DNA of 64,000 bases from Halobellus captivus (lineage in GTDB: Archaea > Halobacteriota > Halobacteria > Halobacteriales > Haloferacaceae). The notes beneath the pieces are model-generated. The model did no database searches. It was given only the letters and a program-made list of their open reading frames with translations, and was not told the DNA's origin. This document shows, piece by piece, positions 43,835-51,814 of the stretch. The stretch covers positions 39,388 through 103,387 of the forward strand of contig NZ_VJXQ01000005.1 in the NCBI RefSeq assembly GCF_007655485.1. The letters are read 5' to 3'. Numbering within the stretch: position 1 is the stretch's first letter; each line of letters opens with the position of its first letter. Made by a program: the position numbers and the translations under genes.

Positions 43835-45292
43835 CTAGTTGAACACGGGCCGCACTTTGAAAACCAGATCCATCGGGTCGTCATCGTGCCCAGTGAATCG
43901 CAGACGGTGATCGGCGTTGGATCCGGTGATCTCGCCAAGATAGACGTTCACTGCCTGCCATCCAGCGTGATTCCCGTCGACGTCGAGATTCGAGACGACG
44001 CGGATGTGGCCGTCCGAGTAGTCAATGGAGTCGGCCCCGCCCGGGAAATCGAGCGTCGCGGTGGCTTCGAGCGACCGCACGCCCGGTGTCTCCTCGATCG
44101 AGGTATCGTCTTCACCCGCTCGTTCGACGGCGATCTTCTCACCCTCTGACCGGACCCAAATCTGTTTGTCAGCTTCCTCTTCATCGAGGGGCGTTCCCTC
44201 GACAGACACCGTCGGTTCCCCTTCACTCTCACGTGGGTACACCCGGTTGCCACTCTCTCTCCCGTCGACTCTGATGTATCCGTCTACCGAATCAGAACTA
44301 CCAATCAAGCCGGTGTTGTGATTCAACAGCCTGAAATCGTATACCTCGTAGGTAGTCGCCCTACGCTCACAGCTCCGAGCGGTGTAGTTCGTCGCCGTCG
44401 TAACTCCGGCATCAGATCCATCAATCAGGTACGTCATATGGTAGCTGATCGGTGCGCCAGGATGGTTGGGACCGAAACTCGATCCCTCGTTGATGATATC
44501 GTGAATATCCTCGATGCTGGTTGCAGTTACGGCTCGCCCCCCGGTATCGGCACCACCACCGAACACAGTCGCATTGATTTCCGATTCTTCGATAGTCTGT
44601 GCGTCCTCGTACTCGATCTCCCCGCCACCGCTACGACCCGGAGATTCGAACGCCGCTTCCACTGAGGTTTTGATGTCTGTGACCGACCGAGTAGATCTGA
44701 AGCTAAACAAGACGATGCGGCCGTAATTGATCCGATCGACGATCGCAGATGTCGGTGCGGGCGTCCGACCGTCTAAGAAGAACGCCCCCGGGTGTTCTAA
44801 GTCGACATCGATGGAGTAGTACACCTGTTGTAGTTGCGCGAGGATCTCGTGGACCTCTAGTTCCGACTCGTACTCGAAGTTGGCCTCGATCTCCGTCGTA
44901 ACGCCCTCGTAGTGGGCGCCCAGCATCGTTCTCGTTGTCTCTTCGGAGTGCATGGTTTCGAGACTGTAATCCATATGAGCGGTTCCCTCCCCGGCAGCGG
45001 GATTGAGTCGGTCTCGTAGTTCGATCTGGGCGTCGCGGACGCTCCCGAGCGTCGGGTTCTCCACGATGAGTTGCGTTGAGCCATCGATACTCATCCCGCG
45101 GGGATTGATGGTGAGATTCAACGGTACTCGATCGGCCCTCACCTGCTCGTAGGCACCCGTTGGAATCGTTGCCGTATCGACGATGCTGCCCGGGTAGAAC
45201 GTACTCTCGAGGCGGTCAAACATAATCGGTTCATCAAACCCAGCCTCGATGCGCTCGTCCGTCTCCGAACAGATCAATTCGTCGCTACTCAT
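43835..45292 (-). CDS. archaeal cholesterol-dependent (thiol-activated) cytolysin-like protein
   Basis: 485 residues from the ATG at 45292, which overlaps the lipoprotein stop by 8 bases. Nearly every landmark of CDC domains 1-3 can be read in order: FYPGSIVDT (33-41; CDC TYPGALL), ADRVPLNLTINP (53-64; DRAPMTYSIDLP), VENPTLGSVRDAQIEL (78-92), MHSEETTRTMLGAHYEG (114-130), QVYYSIDVDLEHPGAFF (156-172), NYGRIVLFSFRS (189-200; AYGRQVYLKLET), FGGGADTGGRAVT (244-256; GGDPSSGARVV) and INEGSSFGPNHPGAPISY (267-284; IQEGSRFTADHPGLPISY). The Trp-rich undecapeptide of domain 4 is absent; the C-terminal third is acidic and divergent. There is no signal peptide. CDCs make large beta-barrel pores. Here target, export and activity are unknown. 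Confidence 0.82.
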   Translation of the reverse strand: MSSDELICSETDERIEAGFDEPIMFDRLESTFYPGSIVDTATIPTGAYEQVRADRVPLNLTINPRGMSIDGSTQLIVENPTLGSVRDAQIELRDRLNPAAGEGTAHMDYSLETMHSEETTRTMLGAHYEGVTTEIEANFEYESELEVHEILAQLQQVYYSIDVDLEHPGAFFLDGRTPAPTSAIVDRINYGRIVLFSFRSTRSVTDIKTSVEAAFESPGRSGGGEIEYEDAQTIEESEINATVFGGGADTGGRAVTATSIEDIHDIINEGSSFGPNHPGAPISYHMTYLIDGSDAGVTTATNYTARSCERRATTYEVYDFRLLNHNTGLIGSSDSVDGYIRVDGRESGNRVYPRESEGEPTVSVEGTPLDEEEADKQIWVRSEGEKIAVERAGEDDTSIEETPGVRSLEATATLDFPGGADSIDYSDGHIRVVSNLDVDGNHAGWQAVNVYLGEITGSNADHRLRFTGHDDDPMDLVFKVRPVFN

Positions 45293-45917
45293 CGTCGTCC
45301 TCCTCATCATCATCTTCCTCGTCAACGGGGATGAGCTCGGCCTGGATCACTTGCGGTTCTTCGTTGACCTGATCGTCGATTTCGACGACTTCTGCTTGGA
45401 CCACCATCGAGTCATTGTCTTCCTCTTCGGCAAGCTCGGCGACGAGATCATCACGGGCAACAAGGTCGGCACTGTATTCGAATTGGACCGTCTCACGGAG
45501 CAGTCTGATTTCATTATCGACTCCGGCTGGTGTGACCGATATCTCCACGCCGTCGCGAACGCCCTCGGAGATGCTGGGAGTCCCACCGCTGAAGCTCCCA
45601 TCTTCGAACTCCGAGAGGTCAATCTCGTCGTCATCCTCCGTAGCAACATCCGCAGGGGATTCTGTGGGCCCGCCCTCGGTAGCGGTGCTGGTCGGAGTAC
45701 TCTCTGCAGTTCCCCAAGTGATGCCGTCCTCGCCAATCGTAACTTGGGTACACCCCGACAGCGAGAGCATACCAGCGACCCCAACGCCCTGAATGAACGT
45801 CCGCCGACTCCGACGAGATCGATCATTTTCTCGGGCGTCCCCATCGGATTCGGTCGGAGGGGTGGTGTCTTCAAGACGATTGTTCTCCAAGCGTACCTGA
45901 TTCTCTTTCGTCGTCAT
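45285..45917 (-). CDS. Tat-exported lipoprotein, partner of the cytolysin-like protein
   Basis: 210 residues. RRSRRTFIQGVGVAGMLSLS (35-54) is a twin-arginine signal and SLSGC (52-56) a lipobox with Cys56. After a Thr/Ser/Pro/Gly linker, an acidic domain follows with SEGVRDGVEISVTPAGVDN and FEYSADLVARDDLVAELAEE. The C-terminus is a run of Asp/Glu. The stop overlaps the cytolysin start by 8 bases, so the two are almost certainly made together. It could be a surface receptor, an inhibitor or an export partner of the pore former; no homology decides this. The first residues are rich in charged side chains, which is normal for haloarchaeal Tat signals. Confidence 0.82.
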   Translation of the reverse strand: MTTKENQVRLENNRLEDTTPPTESDGDARENDRSRRSRRTFIQGVGVAGMLSLSGCTQVTIGEDGITWGTAESTPTSTATEGGPTESPADVATEDDDEIDLSEFEDGSFSGGTPSISEGVRDGVEISVTPAGVDNEIRLLRETVQFEYSADLVARDDLVAELAEEEDNDSMVVQAEVVEIDDQVNEEPQVIQAELIPVDEEDDDEEDDDE

Positions 45918-46387
45918 AGCTTTCCCAAAACGTGAACGGCCTATCGTGCCGATTCAGAGACAAAACAGGTCCGGTCACGTTGCTGAACGGTTCGTTTTCT
46001 CGGACTCTGGTAAGTATTCGCGAACGTTACAGTAACCGACTCACTTACCGCGACGTCAGGAACTCCACATCCTCAGCTAGTTGGCACGAGGCAGATCGTC
46101 CCCACAGTCGACTACCATTCGACCGTCTAGTGTGGGGAAGGTGGAGGCAAGCGTCAGGGTGGCGTGTAACTCAACGACGGTGTAAGCGGCAGGTCGAGAC
46201 GAACTTGGCAGACGACGAGGTGACAAGCGCTCGCATCAACTTTCGACTGGACTAGTCCGTCCTCGACGAGGCGAACGCAGCGCCCGCGGATATCACGAGA
46301 TACCTTCTTGATGTGGTTGTGTCACGGATCCCGTCCTCGAAGCCTACTCAACAAAACAAATATGTCAATTCAAGCCAGAGATTGGGT
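45918..46387. other. 470-base divergent intergenic
   Basis: It lies between the divergent lipoprotein/cytolysin operon and the HxlR-REC gene. A TATA-like aaatatg is at about 46358, some 30 bases before the ATG at 46388. The 107-codon frame at 45932-46255 is Arg-rich and not believed. Confidence 0.5.
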
Positions 46388-47191
46388 ATGAATCGATTGG
46401 ATTCCGAGATTCCACCTCGTAAACGGGTGGGATTGGAGGCACTAACACTTCTTTCAAAAAAGTGGAATCCAGTCGTCTTAGTCGCGCTTTCTCACAACGG
46501 GCCATCCGGATTCAATGAGTTACAAGACATCATCGAGGGTGTTTCGGGGAAAGTTCTCACCGAAACGCTTGATGCGCTTCAGGAAAGCGAATTGATCACA
46601 CGACGGGAAGTTTCAGACTCTCCTCTTCGAGTCGAGTATGAACTTACAGGTGCCGGTCGTGATTTGGAACTGGTGTTCGAGGCACTTTCCGAGTGGGGAG
46701 ATCGCCACCTTGAAAATGCGATACCGAGAGTACTCGTAGCTGATGGCGATCGCAGATTGACGCGGCTGTACGGGCAGTGGATGAGCGATCGATACAGTAG
46801 CGTTCGAACCCACAATAGAGATCAGTTCTTCACCCACTTTGAGGAGAACGTAGATGTCGTTATCCTTGATGCACAGTTGCCTGGAATAGAGATCCACGAG
46901 TTGATCGGAGAGATCCGCTCTGAGTGCCGTACAATTGTTCTCGTTGGGGATCGGCCAGAATTTGGGCTATTAACAGTTCCCTGTGATGATCTGCTCCGAA
47001 AGCCAATCAGACGCGAAACAGTACTCACGGCTGTCGAGAACCAACTAACCCACGATGATGACTCGATAGCGGAACGCGATGAGATTGCGCTCACTAACAG
47101 AATGGCCGTTTTTGAATCGGTATACTCACCGGAAAGGCTCGCTACATCCACGACGTATCGGGAGTGCCGTGATTCACTCAGCCGGGGCTAG
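46388..47191 (+). CDS. HxlR-type winged helix fused to a receiver-like domain
   Basis: 267 residues from the ATG at 46388 (an in-frame start at 46313 is upstream of the TATA-like element). Residues 1-95 form an HxlR/MarR-type winged helix: TLLSKKWNPVVLVALSHNGP, FNELQDIIEGVSGKVLTETL, LTGAGRDLELVFEALSEWGD. Residues about 105-215 form a receiver domain (IPRVLVADGDRRLTRLYGQW, VDVVILDAQLPGIEI with the phospho-accepting Asp). A short HalX-like helical tail follows. HxlR normally opens with an effector-binding Cys, absent here. The convergent histidine kinase at 47223 is a plausible partner. The fusion order HTH-REC is unusual. Confidence 0.85.
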   Translation: MNRLDSEIPPRKRVGLEALTLLSKKWNPVVLVALSHNGPSGFNELQDIIEGVSGKVLTETLDALQESELITRREVSDSPLRVEYELTGAGRDLELVFEALSEWGDRHLENAIPRVLVADGDRRLTRLYGQWMSDRYSSVRTHNRDQFFTHFEENVDVVILDAQLPGIEIHELIGEIRSECRTIVLVGDRPEFGLLTVPCDDLLRKPIRRETVLTAVENQLTHDDDSIAERDEIALTNRMAVFESVYSPERLATSTTYRECRDSLSRG

Positions 47192-47222
47192 TATCTCCGC
47201 GTGGTGTGTGATCCGAGAGATG

Positions 47223-48998
47223 CTATCGATCCGAGCTATTCGAATTTTCCAGGACGGTCACTCCTCGGAATTCGAATCGCGCTCCGCCATCGGTACCCTC
47301 AGTGACGAGAACGGCCCACCCGTGGGCCTTGGCGATCTGTCGGATGATACTGAGTCCGAGGCCGGTCCCATCGGAGGTGGTAGTGTATCCACGTTCAAAA
47401 ACGCGGTCACGGTCCTCGGGTGGAATTCCGGAACCGCTATCTTCAACGAAGAAGCCATCGGGGAGCGAACCGACAGTCATCTGGATAGTGGCAGATTCGA
47501 GAGCTACTGTCGCAGCACTATTTCTTGCGTGATTCGCGCTGGTAAGTGAGGATGGGTGCTGCATTGAATCGGGAATCGCGTGCTCGATACCGTTGCGAAA
47601 GAGGTTTTCGAGTAACTGCAGCAATCGCTCATTGTCCGCGGCGATGGTAGTGTCGGCCTCAATCGTCAGTGTCGCAGTGGAACTCCAGACCCGCCGCCAA
47701 GCCGTCTCAGCCGCCTCAGATAATTCAACTGATGAAACGTCATCGACCTGTCGGCCAGTTCGAGCCAGACGAAGAAGGTCATCTACCAGTCGCTCGATCC
47801 GGTCGGTGGCCTCAAGGACTGATTCGGCGTATGAGGGATCACCAGATCGTATCGTGGCGTCTGCACTTCCCCGGATCTCCATCAGTGGTCCCTGGAGGTC
47901 GTGAGAAACGATCCCAGCGAATTGATCAAGGTACTCATTCTGTTTCAACAGTTGCTCTTCGCGACGTTTCTCATCGGTAACATCCCGAATAACGACGACA
48001 CGTCCCAGCAAAGTACTGTCATCCGCAGATTCGATAGGCGAAATAGAGACCGCGAAGTGCTGTGCAGTCCCGTCGTGTTCGAACGAAATTTGCGTTTCTG
48101 TCTGCGTGGTGTCGGTGAACTTAGCGAGCGTCTCATCAGGAACCGAGTCGAAGAATTCGTCGGCTGGAATTCCCTCAGATGCGTCTTCGGCGTCGAAGCG
48201 GTGACCTGCTTCAGCGTTCCAATCGATCACGCGATCTTCGGCATCGATGATGACGACGGCATCGGACATTTCCTCAACGACGGTGTCTCTCGCAATGGGA
48301 ACGATTTCGACAAATTTTGAACGATATAAGACCCAACCGAGCATAACGACACCGAGAGTGGCGCCGACCGGCGTCGGATCGAAGGGAAAGGGGAGCACCT
48401 CTGCGAACCAGAGGGCCGATGCCCCAAGACCGGCAATCGGCGTGAGTACCATAATGCCTGCTTGACGCCGGCGCAGTCCACTTGAATTCGCCCACTCCGC
48501 CCCAAAAAGAACTGCCGAAAGGAAGACAAGGACGTAGATAACGACAATGTGGACCCAGAATAGCGGTCCGCGCCGAACGTTCAGCCCGCCACCATCATCG
48601 ACAAACGATGACGATAGATAGATGAGTTCGTGGAAGCCAGCGTAGTTGGTCACCAATAAAAAGAGGTGGGTAATAGCGAATACGCCCAACACGAGAAGAA
48701 CAGACCTCGGAGCCGACCGCCCCGTGGAAAATTCGATCGCAACGAGGATCCAACCAGCGAAGCACACCGTAATAGAAAACAGTACGAGACAGTACAGCGC
48801 GAACGAACCGGCGTGAGTGTGATCGAAATAATAGAGACCGACACCGAAGAGCCACGCCGACACCGCCACGATCGTGAGCGCGAACCAACGGCTGGCGGGG
48901 CGCTTCGGATACCGAAGCGGTTGTCGAAGCAAGAAGAGAACCCCAACCGCCCCGAGTAAATACAACACCCGGAAGTGGACCTCGCCCACATCAAACAT
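47223..48998 (-). CDS. membrane histidine kinase (7TM-PAS-HisKA-HATPase)
   Basis: 591 residues. Seven hydrophobic helices (about 8-225) form the N-terminal histidine-kinase 7TM domain. A PAS domain follows (about 235-345; VVIIDAEDRVIDWNAEAGHR, DVTDEKRREEQ). The H-box FAGIVSHDLQGPLMEIRGSA holds the phospho-accepting His, and the ATPase has LLQLLENLFRNGIEHAIPD, VEDSGSGIPPEDRDRVFERG and the GTGLGLSIIRQIAKAHGW lid. All catalytic boxes are intact. It would sense a membrane or redox signal and pass phosphate to a receiver, perhaps to the convergent protein at 46388. Confidence 0.93.
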   Translation of the reverse strand: MFDVGEVHFRVLYLLGAVGVLFLLRQPLRYPKRPASRWFALTIVAVSAWLFGVGLYYFDHTHAGSFALYCLVLFSITVCFAGWILVAIEFSTGRSAPRSVLLVLGVFAITHLFLLVTNYAGFHELIYLSSSFVDDGGGLNVRRGPLFWVHIVVIYVLVFLSAVLFGAEWANSSGLRRRQAGIMVLTPIAGLGASALWFAEVLPFPFDPTPVGATLGVVMLGWVLYRSKFVEIVPIARDTVVEEMSDAVVIIDAEDRVIDWNAEAGHRFDAEDASEGIPADEFFDSVPDETLAKFTDTTQTETQISFEHDGTAQHFAVSISPIESADDSTLLGRVVVIRDVTDEKRREEQLLKQNEYLDQFAGIVSHDLQGPLMEIRGSADATIRSGDPSYAESVLEATDRIERLVDDLLRLARTGRQVDDVSSVELSEAAETAWRRVWSSTATLTIEADTTIAADNERLLQLLENLFRNGIEHAIPDSMQHPSSLTSANHARNSAATVALESATIQMTVGSLPDGFFVEDSGSGIPPEDRDRVFERGYTTTSDGTGLGLSIIRQIAKAHGWAVLVTEGTDGGARFEFRGVTVLENSNSSDR

Positions 48999-49105
48999 TT
49001 CAACGTACTATCTGTATCGAGGTATATCAAGTATTGGCTATTGATCAGAAGATAGATATAAAGGGCAGGAGATAGCCACCCACCGCTCAACCGGGACTGC
49101 GTGGT

Positions 49106-50218
49106 TCAATCCGGGGTCACTGACGAGCGTGTCCGCTCAAGTGTTACAGTCATAACAGTGCCAGGTGAGGAGTTATCCGTGATCTCAATGCTGCCGTCGA
49201 TACGCTCCAAGACTGTCGTAACGAAGAACAGATCTGAGCTCAACCGAGATTGAGCTGCGGTCCGGGGATCAGACGCATTGATCGCTTCTTTTTTTGAGTC
49301 GGGAAATTCGAGATCATCGTCAGTGATCGCCACTGAGACATCGTTATCAGTCGCAGTTACCGTCATATCAATTCGAGACGCACGCTCGTTAGACTGCAAA
49401 CTGACATTTGAGAGCAGATGTGCAAACACGGATCCAAGAAGTGGAGTTCCAGAGACTACCAGCGGATCATCAGTCGACGTATGCCACTGCAAAACAATGT
49501 CGACATTATGTTGTTCTTGAAATTGGTTGATTTCTGATTCGAGTACAGCCCGAAGATCAGAAGGGCCTCGCTGCGCGAAGGGTTCGCCGTTGAGAACGTC
49601 CATCAAATCCGCGACGGTATTTGTAAGCTCAAGTGCGTGCTGACTCGTATTAAATAGAGATTCAACGGTGTTCTGGTCTGTTGGGCCAACGGCAGCCTCA
49701 ATCTGATCGATCAACCCGACGATGAGACCGATATCATCTCGAAGGTCGCCCCGAAGAAGTTCGTTGGCCACCGCAAGTCGAGTATTCCGATCGCGAAGTT
49801 CCTTGGTGACGCGACTACGCTCGATGGCGTACCGAAGCGATCGAAGTAACAATGGCGCGGTAATACGCCCTTTGAGCAAGTAATCCTGTGCACCGCTCCG
49901 TATCGCCTCTATCCCGGAATTCGACTGGCCAGTGAGTACCACAACAGGCAATGTTGGAGCGTGTTGAACCATCTTTTCGACAGTTTGGATACCGCTACTA
50001 TCGGGGAGTCCAAGATCCAGAATGACGATATCGGGCGACAACGAGTCGACCATATCACGGCCATCAGCAAATGTGTCGACGTGTTCTACAGCTTCGATCT
50101 CAATCGGCCGGTTGTCATAATTTCCCACGCGGAAATCAGTAAGTAGTCGCTTCACAAACCGAGCGTCGTCAGGGTCATCTTCTACCAACAATAACCGCAC
50201 ACCGGTCGCCGGTTGCAT
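49106..50218 (-). CDS. receiver protein with degenerate histidine kinase module
   Basis: 370 residues. The receiver (about 8-130) is complete: acidic DD at 14-15, Asp68 in IVILDLGLPD, Lys116 in DYLLKGRI. The second half keeps the shape of a haloarchaeal kinase, but the H-box ELLRHDLRN expected at 153-161 reads ELLRGDLRD, with Gly157 replacing the phosphorylatable His. The ATP-lid motif DxGxG is replaced by ITDDDLEFPD, and N-box residues are weak. It probably acts as a signalling scaffold or phosphate sink, not as a kinase. It lies 107 bases from the 7TM kinase on the same strand. Confidence 0.87.
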   Translation of the reverse strand: MQPATGVRLLLVEDDPDDARFVKRLLTDFRVGNYDNRPIEIEAVEHVDTFADGRDMVDSLSPDIVILDLGLPDSSGIQTVEKMVQHAPTLPVVVLTGQSNSGIEAIRSGAQDYLLKGRITAPLLLRSLRYAIERSRVTKELRDRNTRLAVANELLRGDLRDDIGLIVGLIDQIEAAVGPTDQNTVESLFNTSQHALELTNTVADLMDVLNGEPFAQRGPSDLRAVLESEINQFQEQHNVDIVLQWHTSTDDPLVVSGTPLLGSVFAHLLSNVSLQSNERASRIDMTVTATDNDVSVAITDDDLEFPDSKKEAINASDPRTAAQSRLSSDLFFVTTVLERIDGSIEITDNSSPGTVMTVTLERTRSSVTPD

Positions 50219-50505
50219 ACGGCTATTGTTTTCCTTACGAATACTATACGTTACGATATGTGAAGTTGTTAATAATACCAGTATGGGAAGATACTATCGG
50301 TGATCTTTTTCTGTCACATCGAGACCCCAGCGCCCGGATCACTGTGATTGGAGCGCTTGTCGGGTTATTCGCGCATCCAGGCCGTTTTGTTTCTCCTGTT
50401 CCCGCATTCCCTCGAAGCGCCCTCAAGGGCATATGGTAACGCCCGCAGTCCAAGGAATTGCTCGTAGAGCAACACTTTTGCGACCAGTCCCGAATAGTTC
50501 ACGTA
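50219..50505. other. intergenic, nothing recognised
   Basis: About 290 bases between the divergent genes. No repeat, RNA gene or clear TATA box is seen apart from AT-rich sequence at 50240-50290. Confidence 0.4.
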
Positions 50506-50631
50506 ATGTCACGGTATCCACGAAGCGTTCGGAGCGCACGGGTGAAATGTATCGGGTGCAACGCTCCCGCTGCGGAGACTATCGAAGGCCGATACGTCTG
50601 CGTCGAATGCGGATCACCGGTCGTTGAATAG
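50506..50631 (+). CDS. CPxCG-type zinc mini-protein (41 aa)
   Basis: 41 residues: MSRYPRSVRSARVKCIGCNA begins it and CVECGSPVVE ends it. Cys15/Cys18 and Cys32/Cys35 form two CxxC knuckles, the pattern of the small zinc-binding (CPxCG-related) proteins common in haloarchaea. Some are known to affect swarming or biofilm in Haloferax volcanii. The ORF is too short for usual gene calling, but the Cys spacing is hard to obtain by chance. Confidence 0.7.
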   Translation: MSRYPRSVRSARVKCIGCNAPAAETIEGRYVCVECGSPVVE

Positions 50632-50956
50632 GCCTTAAATTCCCTACAATGAAGTCCTTCCCGTCCACAGCAGGATATCTGAGACATTTCTGCGAAACAG
50701 CCCGTTTGTCGTTTTCGAACGGGGAAGGGAGAGGGGGAAACGGATAGTCTGCACTGACTACCCAACCGGCTCTTGCTAATAGAATCGCATAATTGTTAGG
50801 ATTTTAACTCGATGAAAGGCCTGTGACTGCGGAACGGTCCCACTCAGTTCACAGCGTCTCAGGACAAAGGTCTGCGCGATGGTCGTTGGTCACTGACGGG
50901 AAAAGCCGCGGGCCGTAGCTCCAAGTTGGTTTACAGACGAACCAGCCCGAGCCAAT
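50632..50956. other. 325-base intergenic
   Basis: No ORF with coding character. It separates the zinc mini-protein from the convergent gene at 50957; nothing else recognised. Confidence 0.4.
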
Positions 50957-51505
50957 CTAGGCAGAGAACAGGTCCCGAATTGTATCGATTGTCTTCGCTG
51001 TATGTATTTGCGGCGTGAAAGAGAACCGGCCGACAGTCCCATAGCGTTCGAAGAGACTGAGACACTCACGAGTGAATCGGACGGTGTCGTTGAGAGAGAC
51101 ATACTGGAGCATAGCCGACAACGAATCCACAAAGACCAGTGTAGGGTATGTTTCCGCTTCTACACGGTCGAAGAACTTGGTGAGTTCGAGTCCGGCCTGT
51201 TGAATGTCCTTGGGGTTTGATATGTGAGTAAACGTCGTTTCGTACCCGATTGATTTACCATACCTCTCAATCGTTCCCGGTTTTTGCCGTCGGTATCCGG
51301 CGTACAGAATCGCGAGTTCGTCGATAGCTTCTGCATCTTGGTCCCGCCACAGTTCGACGCGTTCCTGTGGCGAATAGAGATAGTCGAGATGCAAGACGCG
51401 GGTGTTGGGTGATAGCTGCGGAAGTGAAGCGATAAATGCTGATTGATTTTCTCGATAGAGGTCCCGTTCGATGAGGCGAATATCTTCGCTGGAATCGGAT
51501 CCCAT
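50957..51505 (-). CDS. RecA/KaiC-like P-loop-related protein (DUF7504-type)
   Basis: 182 residues. Central strand VFVDSLSAMLQYV looks like the Walker B region of a RecA/KaiC fold. No Walker A is visible, so the ATPase site is probably lost. The N-terminal half contains RVLHLDYLYSPQERVELWRD, predicted alternating strand and helix. Haloarchaea have many such short proteins near histidine kinases; they are thought to be signal transducers or phosphorelay relatives. It follows the signalling block. The family assignment is moderate. Confidence 0.65.
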   Translation of the reverse strand: MGSDSSEDIRLIERDLYRENQSAFIASLPQLSPNTRVLHLDYLYSPQERVELWRDQDAEAIDELAILYAGYRRQKPGTIERYGKSIGYETTFTHISNPKDIQQAGLELTKFFDRVEAETYPTLVFVDSLSAMLQYVSLNDTVRFTRECLSLFERYGTVGRFSFTPQIHTAKTIDTIRDLFSA

Positions 51506-51718
51506 TGATCAACAGCTAATCATTTTTGAACAACGGTATATATTGTTGTTTATCGTTGAGATCCTCCCCACACTCGAAGGCGAAGATTCCCGAGGGTGTT
51601 GGGATCCGAGGGTTCGAGGTGTGCAACCTGATCTCGTGGGACGAAACGACCCTCACTACGGTCGAACAGGTGAACCACTGACTCTGCCAACCAGCCGTTA
51701 TCCCTATCGCAATCCCCA

Positions 51719-51733
51719 GAACGCAAAGCGTTC
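51719..51733 (+). repeat. hairpin gaacgc-aaa-gcgttc
   Basis: Perfect 6-bp stem with a 3-base loop. It is followed 9 bases later by a second, stronger hairpin with a 10-bp stem. Confidence 0.75.
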
Positions 51734-51742
51734 CGGTGTACC

Positions 51743-51765
51743 GACGAGACGCAAGGCGTCTCGTC
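51743..51765 (+). repeat. hairpin gacgagacgc-aag-gcgtctcgtc
   Basis: Perfect 10-bp stem with a 3-base loop. Paired tandem hairpins are typical of IS200/IS605-type ends and palindrome-associated elements in haloarchaea. No transposase remains. Confidence 0.85.
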
Positions 51766-51814
51766 AACGCCATCCGTGACGATACTTGGAGAACCGTTTG
51801 TCGAAAAAGTTGAG

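Larger units (their letters stand above)
51506..51814. other. 309-base intergenic with two perfect hairpins
   Basis: The hairpins at 51719-51733 and 51743-51765 lie near the stop of the threonine synthase gene. The rest contains open but unconvincing minus-strand frames. It could be a terminator region or a palindrome-associated transposable fragment. Confidence 0.5.

Noticed and set aside
45932..46255. 107-codon plus-strand ORF upstream of the HxlR-REC gene
   Set aside because: Arg-rich, not acidic, no motif; it lies in the divergent promoter region.
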